IMG/VR virus record: IMGVR_UViG_3300032267_000592
Location: 21,667 to 85,666 of that record
Length of the DNA stretch: 64,000 nt
Reading direction: 5' to 3' (one strand)
Source of the DNA: a virus
Positions 8,475 through 16,711 of this stretch are shown piece by piece. A program made the position numbers and the translations under genes. The stretch's first letter is position 1. Each line of letters begins with the position of its first letter. A model generated the notes under the pieces. The model worked only from the letters and a program-made list of their open reading frames with translations. It was not told where the DNA came from and did not search any database.

Positions 8475-9224
8475 ATGAAAGTAGCTGTGTGTTTATTTGG
8501 TTATCCGAGGCATTATGAATTGGGTTTTAAATGTCATAAAAATTTTTTAGAATCAATTGATTATGATTTTTTTATACATTCATGGTGTGAAGAAAGTTCA
8601 ACGCAAAATCACATTGAAAAATTGTACAATAATATAAACGATTTATATCGTCCTAAAAAACTAGAAATAGAAAAACAAAAAAATTTTTCAAATTTTTTTG
8701 AAAATGATTCAAATTTTAATAAAAAAAATAATATAGATACAGAGTCCATTCATCGATATATTTCTCCAATATACTCGATGTATAAAGTTGGAAATTTACT
8801 CGAAGAATATTTATGTGAATATGATGTTGTAATTGTCACAAGAACTGATGTTTTTTGTAATGAAAAATTAAAAAATTTTAATATATACGATTTAAACTGT
8901 ATATATTCATCATATTGTGAAGGGCACAGGTGGGATATGAGTTTAAATGATGGAATCATTGATGTTAAAATGTTGCTTTCAAATCCAAAAAATATATTGT
9001 TTTTAACTAAATTATATGAAAATTTAAAAGAATATAATATTAATAATGAAGTACGATTGTGCCACCATGAGGTATTTGCACATCATCTTAAAAAATTAAA
9101 TTGTAGTTTTGATATGATTTTTAATGGTGTATCGAATGTGTGGTGGATATTAAGGAACAACAATGTATTATATGGAAATTTAGGAAACTCAAATATGTGC
9201 CATTATCCACACATTTTTCAATAA
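8475..9224 (+). CDS. 'SGQPR' family putative glycosyltransferase, copy 3
   Basis: The third paralogue begins MKVAVCLFGYPRHYELG, has YDFFIHSWCEE near residue 33 and YDVVIVTRTDVF near residue 120. The G-x-P-R and R-x-D landmarks are kept, although the first motif has Tyr where the others have Gln. It is the last gene of the glycan module. A 51-nt gap then leads to the replication module. Activity is not established by sequence alone. Confidence 0.58.
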   Translation: MKVAVCLFGYPRHYELGFKCHKNFLESIDYDFFIHSWCEESSTQNHIEKLYNNINDLYRPKKLEIEKQKNFSNFFENDSNFNKKNNIDTESIHRYISPIYSMYKVGNLLEEYLCEYDVVIVTRTDVFCNEKLKNFNIYDLNCIYSSYCEGHRWDMSLNDGIIDVKMLLSNPKNILFLTKLYENLKEYNINNEVRLCHHEVFAHHLKKLNCSFDMIFNGVSNVWWILRNNNVLYGNLGNSNMCHYPHIFQ

Positions 9225-9275
9225 TTTTGCAGCATTTAACTTGTTTTATCACTAATATACTATATCATTTCTAAT

Positions 9276-11072
9276 ATGAAAAAAGTAAATTTTATTTCAG
9301 TAAAAATCAAAAATTTTTTATCAATTGGAAAAGATCCTATTGAACTTTTTTTTCAAAAAGGAATTACGTTAATTACAGGAGAAAATAAAGATAAAGGGGG
9401 TAAGAACGGAATAGGTAAAAGTGCCATAAATGATGCAATCTATTGGTGTTTATTTGGAAATACTTTGCGAGAATTAAAAAAAGACAAAATAATTCACAAT
9501 AAAAGCAAGTCTGATTGTGTTGTAGAGTTAAATTTTTCAGTTGAAACGCAAAATGAAATTAAAAACTATAATTTAATTCGTCATTTAGACCCAGCTAAGA
9601 TAATTTTAACATGTAATGGTGAAGATATTACACTATCCACAATTCCAAATACGGATGATCTCATAAAACAGATAATAAGTGCAAATGAAGAAGTATTTCA
9701 AAATGTGATTATAATGTCTGCCAACAACACCGTGCCATTTATGGCGCAGAAAAAGATTGATAAAAGAAAATTTATCGAGGGTATTCTACAACTTAACATT
9801 TTTAGTGAAATGTTAATGAAAATACGAGCAGATTATAACGAAACAAAAAAAGAAAACGATTTAAAAAGTGTTAATTTTATTAATGAACAAAAGATTTTAA
9901 GCATTTTACAAGATAATAAGAACAATTTTAATGAGAGTAAGGAAAATAGAATAAATTTAATTAAAAATAAAATTGAATTAAATTTAAAAGAAATACAAAC
10001 GCTTAAAGACAAAGATATCGCTGATACTAAAACTGCCAAATCCGAATTAGAGTGTTATAGAAATAAAGAAAACGATTTAAACAAATTACAGTCGGAAATA
10101 AACCAAGAAATAGTGGATTTGACATCGAGTAAAAAAGAATTTGAAATGAACGCAAGACAAAAAGATTACGAAAAAGATATTCTTTTAAAAAAAGGTACGA
10201 AATGTCCAACATGTAATAGAAGTTATTGCACCGACGACCTTGAGCATTTAACAAAGAAAATTGAAATTCTTAAAGATGAAATTAAAATACAAAATACAAA
10301 TCTTTGGAATACTGAACAAAAAATAAAGCAGAAAAAGGAATTAATTTCAAAACTGTGTAAAAATAAACTCAAAATCCAAAAACTAATAGATGAAACGATT
10401 GCTTCAATTCGTGAATCATCATTACATGAAGAAAAAATAATAAATTTTTTAAATAAAAATAAAGATTGCGAGAAAGATATTGAGAATATTAATTCTGAAA
10501 TTTTTAAAGACGACAAAAAAATAAAAGACATTCAAGATAATATAGAAAAATTAAATAAAGATTTAGAACAAATAAAAATTGAATTAAAAGTTTTAGAAAC
10601 ATCAAAATTGATTGTTTCAGAAGACGGAGTTAAAACCTTTATTGTTAAAAAAATTATAAATGTTTTAAATAACCGTTTAAGTTATTATTTAAATCGTTTA
10701 GATGCGCCGTGTAAATGCGTTTTTGATGAAACATTTGAAGAAACTATGTATAACGAACAAGGACAAGAATGTTCGTATCATAATTTCTCCAATGGCGAAA
10801 AGAGAAGAATAGATATTGCAATACTCTTTACATTTCAAGACGTTTTACGCTTACATTCTGGAAATCGTTTTTCTTTTAGTTTCTTTGATGAAACTTTAGA
10901 TGGTTGTTTAGATAAAAAAGGAACCGATAAAATTATTGAGATTTTAAAGGAGAAAGTAGATTCATATGATGAATCCATATATGTCATTTCTCATAAAACA
11001 GATACAACTTCTCAAATTGAAAATGTTATATTGTTAGAAAAAACAAATGGAGCAACTAAAATTGTTACTTAA
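9276..11072 (+). CDS. 46: gp46-like SbcC/Rad50 recombination nuclease subunit
   Basis: The 598-residue SMC-like ATPase has an extended Walker A ending GKNGIGKSAINDAIYW near residues 46-62, a long coiled coil, and a zinc hook CPTC near residue 309. A second coiled coil follows, then the ABC signature FSNGEKRR near residue 503 and the Walker B segment FFDETLDG near 540. T4 gp46 works with gp47 to resect DNA ends for recombination-dependent replication. No gp47/SbcD gene is adjacent. Confidence 0.92.
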   Translation: MKKVNFISVKIKNFLSIGKDPIELFFQKGITLITGENKDKGGKNGIGKSAINDAIYWCLFGNTLRELKKDKIIHNKSKSDCVVELNFSVETQNEIKNYNLIRHLDPAKIILTCNGEDITLSTIPNTDDLIKQIISANEEVFQNVIIMSANNTVPFMAQKKIDKRKFIEGILQLNIFSEMLMKIRADYNETKKENDLKSVNFINEQKILSILQDNKNNFNESKENRINLIKNKIELNLKEIQTLKDKDIADTKTAKSELECYRNKENDLNKLQSEINQEIVDLTSSKKEFEMNARQKDYEKDILLKKGTKCPTCNRSYCTDDLEHLTKKIEILKDEIKIQNTNLWNTEQKIKQKKELISKLCKNKLKIQKLIDETIASIRESSLHEEKIINFLNKNKDCEKDIENINSEIFKDDKKIKDIQDNIEKLNKDLEQIKIELKVLETSKLIVSEDGVKTFIVKKIINVLNNRLSYYLNRLDAPCKCVFDETFEETMYNEQGQECSYHNFSNGEKRRIDIAILFTFQDVLRLHSGNRFSFSFFDETLDGCLDKKGTDKIIEILKEKVDSYDESIYVISHKTDTTSQIENVILLEKTNGATKIVT

Positions 11073-11074
11073 AT

Positions 11075-11102
11075 TTGATTTTTTTAATAATGATGTTAAA
11101 TT
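11075..11102 (+). promoter_or_regulatory. sigma70-like promoter before the GT4-like gene
   Basis: TTGATT (11075-11080), 16-nt spacer, TAAATT (11097-11102), then 15 nt to the ATG at 11118. Confidence 0.45.
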
Positions 11103-11117
11103 ATATGTGTAATATAT

Positions 11118-12419
11118 ATGGCATTAAAAATTAAAGAAAATCATGACAATAAAAATCGTATAGTTTTTGAATACAAACCAGTAAAAACGGGGATACCCAA
11201 TCCACCGCAAGGTATGCCGATAGGTGTACCAACATTTAATTATGTTTCTTTAAATGCTGTACATATACCAAGTCCACCACCAATAGAAATGCCAGAAGCG
11301 AATCTACCAAGGGCTATAAATTACTTAGCAGATTACGGTGGATGTGGATACTGGAGAATGTTGTGGCCCGAATACCTTTTAAACGTTCAACAAAAAGCGT
11401 GTATCAGTAGTTTAACTTGTATGGTTCTTGACGGTAGATTTTATCAAAATATAAAATGTATTAGAATGCAAAGACAAGCAACTCCAACCCAAAATATGTT
11501 TATTAAGGAGTTGAGAAAACTTAGTAGTGAATTTAAATTTAAACTATTGTACGAGGTCGATGATATCGTTTTTAAGAACGATATTCCAGACTATAATAGA
11601 TGCAAAGATGCATTTGTTTCTCAAGAAATTATAGATAGTATTATGGAAATTATGGGTATGATGGATGAAATAACAGTTACTTGTAATTTCATGAAAGAAT
11701 ATTATCAAAATAAAACTGGAAACAAAAAAATAACGGTTATTCCAAACTATGCTCCAAAATTTTGGATCGATAGATTCTATAATAGAGCAAAAATCGAAGA
11801 ATTATATGACAAAAACAAAAAAAGACCAAGAATTTTATATTCCGGTTCTGGAACACATGTCGATGTTCTAAATAGAACTGGTCTTAATGATGATTTTAAA
11901 CATATAACCGATGAAATAATCAAGGCTCGTAAAAAATTCAAATTTGTATGGAAAGGATGCTATCCTTTAGTGTTAAAACCATATATTGATAACGGAGAAA
12001 TGGAACATCTCGGATGGTCATCATTACAAGACTACCCTCAAGATTTATTTAACACAAATTGTAATGCTGTTTTTGCATCATTACAGGATAATACATTTAA
12101 TAAATCAAAATCTAACATCAAAATGATTGAATCTGGTGCATTGGGTATACCGGGAGCATTCCAAGATATGTGTACATATGAAAGTGCAGATGTTAAATTT
12201 AAATCTGGAAATGATTTAATAAATCAACTGGAACATATAACATCAGACTTTGATAGATATATGGATTATTCGGATAAGTCTAGAAAATACGTCGAAACTA
12301 TGTGGTTAGAGGATCATTTACAAGAGTATGAAGCTCTTTACACAACCGATTGGGGTTCTAAAGAAAGAAATGAGATGTGTCCGGAAATCATTAGGTTGAA
12401 TCCAGATCAAAAAATTTAA
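11118..12419 (+). CDS. GT4-like glycosyltransferase in the replication module
   Basis: The 433-residue protein has a proline-rich N-terminus, then INYLADYGGCGYWRM, an FKLLYEVDDIVF segment, ITVIPNYAPKFW and RPRILYSGSGTHVDVL. Its C-terminal donor domain contains CNAVFASLQDNTFNKSKSN and IESGALGIPGAF. This order (acceptor domain, linker Asn-Tyr, donor domain) is that of GT-B/GT4 enzymes. It stands between the gp46 and polymerase genes, away from the glycan cluster. T4-like phages use glycosyltransferases on modified DNA bases, so a DNA substrate is possible but unproven. Confidence 0.7.
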   Translation: MALKIKENHDNKNRIVFEYKPVKTGIPNPPQGMPIGVPTFNYVSLNAVHIPSPPPIEMPEANLPRAINYLADYGGCGYWRMLWPEYLLNVQQKACISSLTCMVLDGRFYQNIKCIRMQRQATPTQNMFIKELRKLSSEFKFKLLYEVDDIVFKNDIPDYNRCKDAFVSQEIIDSIMEIMGMMDEITVTCNFMKEYYQNKTGNKKITVIPNYAPKFWIDRFYNRAKIEELYDKNKKRPRILYSGSGTHVDVLNRTGLNDDFKHITDEIIKARKKFKFVWKGCYPLVLKPYIDNGEMEHLGWSSLQDYPQDLFNTNCNAVFASLQDNTFNKSKSNIKMIESGALGIPGAFQDMCTYESADVKFKSGNDLINQLEHITSDFDRYMDYSDKSRKYVETMWLEDHLQEYEALYTTDWGSKERNEMCPEIIRLNPDQKI

Positions 12420-12424
12420 AATAA

Positions 12425-12457
12425 TTGACCAATATGGAATATTGTGATAATATTTCA
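12425..12457 (+). promoter_or_regulatory. Promoter and hairpin abutting the DNA polymerase start
   Basis: TTGACC (12425-12430), 17 nt, TAATAT (12448-12453), then 6 nt to the ATG. The same bases can fold as a 9-bp stem, TGGAATATT (12435-12443) with AATATTTCA (12449-12457), around a GTGAT loop, including one G-U pair. It ends 2 nt before the ATG. T4 gene 43 is autoregulated by a hairpin operator at this place, but a promoter alone may explain the bases. Confidence 0.4.
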
Positions 12458-12459
12458 AT

Positions 12460-15036
12460 ATGGCATATCGCAATATTTTTTATGATTATAAAAACTCTAC
12501 AATCCATTTATGGACGTGGGATCAATTTGGTCAAAGACTTAAACTAGAAACATCGTTTGAGCCTTTTCTTTATGTGGAAGAAAATAAAGCAACCGATGCT
12601 GTATCTATTTTCAATACATCTCTTAAAAAATTAAAGTTTAATAATAATTTTGATCGGATGCGTTTCGTAAAAGATACGCCGTTAAAGCGTTTATTTTATA
12701 ATTTAAACGTAGAACAGCAATTTTTATTGGAGACATATAAAAATGAGGTGGACAAACCAGATTTTGGTACACAAAATCTTAAAATATTTTACTTGGATAT
12801 TGAAACATATGCAACTGATAAGTTTTCTACACCAGAAGAGGCATCAGATCCAATTAATCTCATAACTATATATGATTCTTTGTCCGAACGATTCTATACA
12901 TGGGGCTGTGGTAATTATTCCACATTAGATGAAAGCGTTACATATATAAAATGCAAAAACGAAGAAGATTTGCTTAAAAGTTTTGTAAAATTCTGGAGAA
13001 AAGATCCACCAGATCTCGTCACTGGTTGGAATATACATGGATACGATATTCCATATATAATGAACAGATTAACCGTTGTTTTTGATGATCAATATCAAAA
13101 AAAACTTTCACCGATTGATAAAATCGAATTTAGAGAAAAATTTTCTGTAAATAAACTGGGTCGTCAGATTGATAGATGGTTTATCAAGGGAGTTAGCATT
13201 ATTGATTATATGGAATTATATGAATCTCTTTGCGGTGGTAAAAGAGAGTCAATGTCTTTGAATTATATTGCGGAATATGAGCTTGAAGAATCAAAAATAG
13301 CAATTACCACAACATCATTATCAAAATTAGCAGATACAGACTGGTTTACGTTTGTAGATTACAACATCCAAGACGTTAGACTGTTGGTTAATCTCGAAAA
13401 CAAGTTAAAATATTTAAAATTAGTCAGAAATCTTGCGTATCGTGGATTTATTCCTCTTGAAAAGTCTATGGGAAAGGTTGCAATGATCACTGGTGCAGTT
13501 GCAAGACAAGCATTGATTGAAAATAAGATCATTCCGACATTTAATAGTGAAAAAATAAAACAAAATTTTGAAGGTGGTTTTGTTTATGAGCCAATAAAGG
13601 GATTATATGAAGATGTGGTCACTTATGACGCAAACAGTCTATATCCAAACACAATAATTACATTAAACATTTCACCGGAAACAAAAATAGGAAAGATTTT
13701 AAAAAGAGATGAAACGAATGTGTTAGTTCAATTGACAACAAACAAAGAAATAACATTAACAAGAGAGAATTTTGAAAAAATAATTCAATCTGAGAAGTTA
13801 TGTATTACAAAATCTAATGTCTTGTACACTCAAAAGTTTAAAGGCATAGTTCCAACATTAATTGACAAGTTATACGCAGAAAGAGTCGCCGCTAAGAATA
13901 GAACGCTCGACTGTAAAAAGAAATTACAAAAAACCAATGATCCCGAAGAAGTAAAACAGTTAACGGAACAAGCAAACGACAATAATACACTGTCTGATGT
14001 GTATAAAGTGTTTTTAAATTCTATTTATGGTGCATTTTCTAATATATATTCTCCGTTATTTGATATAGATCATGCCGAAAGTGTAACACTATCTGGTCAA
14101 TCTGTAGTTAAAAAGGCTGCTGATTTGTTTTATGACAATGCCATATCCGATGGATTCACTGGAAAATTGGAAGATATCTTAATATATCAAGATACAGATT
14201 CTTGTTTCTTTTCTTTCAAGAATATTCTAATTAATAAGAACATTAAACTTGTTGAAGATTCTAAAATAACAAAAGACGCTCATAATATCATTGATGAATA
14301 TGGAAAAATTTTAAATAAAAGAATAAATGAATGGGCAACTTCCGAGTTTAGATCGATAGATCCTAGATACGTCTTCAAAAGAGAAAAAATATGTGATGTA
14401 GCTCTGCTGCAAGCTAAAAAAATGTATATATTACATATTTTAGACAAAGAAGGAACACCATCAAATGATTTTGAATATAAAGGAATGGAAGTAGCCAAAG
14501 CTACGCTCTCAAAACAAGTTAAATTGTTGATTAGAGACGTAATTGAATCCGCTTTAATGTCTAAAGAAAGGAAAATGGCAACAACTATATTCCAAGACGG
14601 ATATGAAAAATATTGTAAAATGAGTGTTGAAGAAATTTCAACAAGAAAAAAAGTAAACAATTACGAAAAATATGAAGATATGATTGACGTGGATGGTAAC
14701 TTCGGCAAAGCCACTCCGATTCATGTTAAAAGTTCTATAAATTTTAATGAAGCATTAAAAAAAGTAAAAATAGATAGTAAATATCCAATAATTACGAGTG
14801 GTACAAAAATAAAATTCTTTTATTGTCAAAAAAATATATTTGATTATAAGACCATTGGGTTTATTGATTACTATCCAACGGAATTATTGGAGATTGTCAA
14901 ACCAGATTATCGATTTATGTTTGAAAAGAATGTAATTCCCGTCATTTCTTCAATATTTCAAATTGTCGGGTGGCCAATACCAGCAATTGGTTGTGAAGAA
15001 GTTACAGATTTAATCAAATTATTTTCAAAAAAATAA
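12460..15036 (+). CDS. 43: Family B replicative DNA polymerase with 3'-5' exonuclease
   Basis: The 858-residue gp43-type enzyme has Exo I YLDIETY (about 110-116), Exo II GWNIHGYDIPYIMN (about 189) and Exo III YNIQDVRLL (about 300). Polymerase motif A is YDANSLYPN (about 389), motif B KVFLNSIYGAF (about 516) and motif C YQDTDS (about 576). KKMYILH is the duplex-contacting motif. All catalytic acids are present. The C-terminus ends DLIKLFSKK, which resembles a sliding-clamp binding peptide. Motif C has Gln before DTDS where Gly or Ala is more usual. Confidence 0.97.
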   Translation: MAYRNIFYDYKNSTIHLWTWDQFGQRLKLETSFEPFLYVEENKATDAVSIFNTSLKKLKFNNNFDRMRFVKDTPLKRLFYNLNVEQQFLLETYKNEVDKPDFGTQNLKIFYLDIETYATDKFSTPEEASDPINLITIYDSLSERFYTWGCGNYSTLDESVTYIKCKNEEDLLKSFVKFWRKDPPDLVTGWNIHGYDIPYIMNRLTVVFDDQYQKKLSPIDKIEFREKFSVNKLGRQIDRWFIKGVSIIDYMELYESLCGGKRESMSLNYIAEYELEESKIAITTTSLSKLADTDWFTFVDYNIQDVRLLVNLENKLKYLKLVRNLAYRGFIPLEKSMGKVAMITGAVARQALIENKIIPTFNSEKIKQNFEGGFVYEPIKGLYEDVVTYDANSLYPNTIITLNISPETKIGKILKRDETNVLVQLTTNKEITLTRENFEKIIQSEKLCITKSNVLYTQKFKGIVPTLIDKLYAERVAAKNRTLDCKKKLQKTNDPEEVKQLTEQANDNNTLSDVYKVFLNSIYGAFSNIYSPLFDIDHAESVTLSGQSVVKKAADLFYDNAISDGFTGKLEDILIYQDTDSCFFSFKNILINKNIKLVEDSKITKDAHNIIDEYGKILNKRINEWATSEFRSIDPRYVFKREKICDVALLQAKKMYILHILDKEGTPSNDFEYKGMEVAKATLSKQVKLLIRDVIESALMSKERKMATTIFQDGYEKYCKMSVEEISTRKKVNNYEKYEDMIDVDGNFGKATPIHVKSSINFNEALKKVKIDSKYPIITSGTKIKFFYCQKNIFDYKTIGFIDYYPTELLEIVKPDYRFMFEKNVIPVISSIFQIVGWPIPAIGCEEVTDLIKLFSKK

Positions 15037-15045
15037 AAAAACATA

Positions 15046-15073
15046 TTGAAAATAAAATATTTTATATTAAATT
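15046..15073 (+). promoter_or_regulatory. sigma70-like promoter before the 132-aa gene
   Basis: TTGAAA (15046-15051), 16 nt, TAAATT (15068-15073), then 8 nt to the ATG at 15082. Confidence 0.4.
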
Positions 15074-15081
15074 AATAATGT

Positions 15082-15480
15082 ATGAGTGATACAACAACAA
15101 CAACAACAAAAACAACAAAATTAATAACATTCCTAGATACAATCGGTAGAACTATCTTAGGCGAAGTAACAACATCAAGCGATGAAACTGAATTGGGTGT
15201 AAAAAATCCAGTCATTTTACAAGTAATACAAACGGATCAGTCTGGTCGTATGTCAGTTCAACTATTACCAATCTTTTTCAGAGAGTTTTTATCCGATAAA
15301 ACGGGTGATTATGTTTTTCATTTTAAGAAAAATAACATAACAACTTCGCATATTGATGCATTGGACTTTAGATTGCAAGCCCAATACGAGCAAATGTTCA
15401 ATAAGAACAATGCATTTGTAGCCCCACAGCCGCAACAACCGGATAACTCGCAATCTGTGATTAACCTATTCGACGAATAG
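15082..15480 (+). CDS. Unknown protein with possible clamp-binding C-terminus
   Basis: I do not recognise this 132-residue protein. It starts with a Thr-rich low-complexity tract encoded by ACA repeats. A probable beta-rich core follows (ILGEVTTSS, VILQVIQTD, MSVQLLPIFF, YVFHFKKNNI). The tail is Q/P-rich and ends QSVINLFDE. That tail fits a loose Q-x-x-I-x-x-F clamp-binding pattern and resembles the polymerase C-terminus. It sits between polymerase and recombinase genes, with its own promoter and a strong terminator behind it, so a replication role is likely. Confidence 0.75.
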   Translation: MSDTTTTTTKTTKLITFLDTIGRTILGEVTTSSDETELGVKNPVILQVIQTDQSGRMSVQLLPIFFREFLSDKTGDYVFHFKKNNITTSHIDALDFRLQAQYEQMFNKNNAFVAPQPQQPDNSQSVINLFDE

Positions 15481-15505
15481 AATAATTGCTAAAAAAACAA
15501 ACATT

Positions 15506-15536
15506 AAAACCCACACTTAAAGTGTGGGTTTTTTTT
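15506..15536 (+). terminator. Rho-independent terminator
   Basis: AAAACCCACACTT and AAGTGTGGGTTTT form a near-perfect inverted repeat (practical stem about 11 bp, 5-nt loop) running into a T8 tract. It ends the polymerase-side transcript just before the uvsX promoter. Confidence 0.9.
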
Positions 15537-15562
15537 GACATTGTAATAATTTTTGATAATAT
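15535..15562 (+). promoter_or_regulatory. sigma70-like promoter of uvsX
   Basis: TTGACA (15535-15540), 16 nt, TAATAT (15557-15562). Only 6 nt separate it from the ATG at 15569, so the predicted +1 falls at or next to the start codon. Confidence 0.6.
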
Positions 15563-15568
15563 ATTGTC

Positions 15569-16666
15569 ATGGCTAAAAACAAAAAAGAAAACGAAGAAGT
15601 TGAAGAAATTGGAACAATTGATGACGCATTTAAAGTTTTGGAAGATTTAAATCCAAACGCTGCGTTTTTGGATGAAAGTACATTATCAAACGTAAAAGAA
15701 TGGGTTGATACTGGATCATATGCTTTAAATGCAATTATCTCCGGATCTCTTTATGGGGGAGTTCCTGTCGGTAGAATTACTGGATTCGTGGGTCCATCTG
15801 CTACCGGAAAAACTCTTATGATGAATAAGATCATGGCAAATGCGCAAAAGAAGGGAATGCATACGGTTTATTTTGATTCAGAATCAGCACTAGATCATAG
15901 AACTGCTGAAAATCTAGGATGTGATCCTAAAAAAATAAAACATTGCCCAATTGAAATTATCGAAGATTGTAGAAATCAAATTGTAAAATTTTTGGATACT
16001 GTAGTAGAAAAAAAACTACAAGGAAAGGTTATGATAGTAATAGACTCTCTTGGAAATCTTATATCTTCAAGAGAAGCCAAGGTAATTCAAGATGGTAAAG
16101 ATTCAGCAGATATGGGTGCAAAAGCGGTTGCAGTAAAATCTATGCTTAGAGCAGTAACACACTCAGCAGCAAAGGCAAATTGCTTAGTGTTATTCAGCAA
16201 TCACGTATATGATAACCCAGGAGCATTGTATCCAACTTTGATTAAAAGCCAAGCTGGTGGTTCTGGACCATTATATATGTCCAGTGTCATTGTCCAACTA
16301 TCAACAAAACAAGAAAGGGTTGGCAGTTCTGATAATAAAAATGCAACAGATGACGTAACTCCGATTTCAAAAAATGTAAATGGACTGTCATTGAGAGCAG
16401 TTACTACCAAAAATAGATTCATCCCATCATTTTTAGAAACTGAATTATATTTGAACTTCAAAACAGGATTAAATCGCTATTCTGGTTTGCTTGAAATGGC
16501 AGAAGGATATAAAGTAATCACAAAACAAGGACATAGATATGTCTTGGGTGAAGAAGTTCTTGGGTTTTATAAAGACTGGAGAGATAAACAAGATGTTTGG
16601 GATAAAATTCTTCCAAAATTAGAGGAAATTTTACAACAAGAATTAAAATTTGGAAAAGAATCTTAA
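15569..16666 (+). CDS. uvsX: UvsX/RecA-type recombinase
   Basis: The 365-residue RecA-fold ATPase has Walker A GPSATGKT (about residues 75-82), YFDSESALD with the conserved glutamate, and MIVIDSLGNL as Walker B. CLVLFSNHVYDNPGALYPTLI then GGSGPLYMSSVIVQL form the loop and final core strands. UvsX assembles on gp32-coated ssDNA and drives strand exchange and recombination-dependent replication. It opens a new transcription unit directly after a terminator. Confidence 0.93.
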   Translation: MAKNKKENEEVEEIGTIDDAFKVLEDLNPNAAFLDESTLSNVKEWVDTGSYALNAIISGSLYGGVPVGRITGFVGPSATGKTLMMNKIMANAQKKGMHTVYFDSESALDHRTAENLGCDPKKIKHCPIEIIEDCRNQIVKFLDTVVEKKLQGKVMIVIDSLGNLISSREAKVIQDGKDSADMGAKAVAVKSMLRAVTHSAAKANCLVLFSNHVYDNPGALYPTLIKSQAGGSGPLYMSSVIVQLSTKQERVGSSDNKNATDDVTPISKNVNGLSLRAVTTKNRFIPSFLETELYLNFKTGLNRYSGLLEMAEGYKVITKQGHRYVLGEEVLGFYKDWRDKQDVWDKILPKLEEILQQELKFGKES

Positions 16667-16674
16667 TTTTTACC

Positions 16675-16702
16675 TTGTAGTTTTATCGAAAACGCGTAAA
16701 AT
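16675..16702 (+). promoter_or_regulatory. sigma70-like promoter of the helicase gene
   Basis: TTGTAG (16675-16680), 16 nt, TAAAAT (16697-16702), 9 nt to the ATG at 16712. Confidence 0.45.
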
Positions 16703-16711
16703 CTCTTTTAG

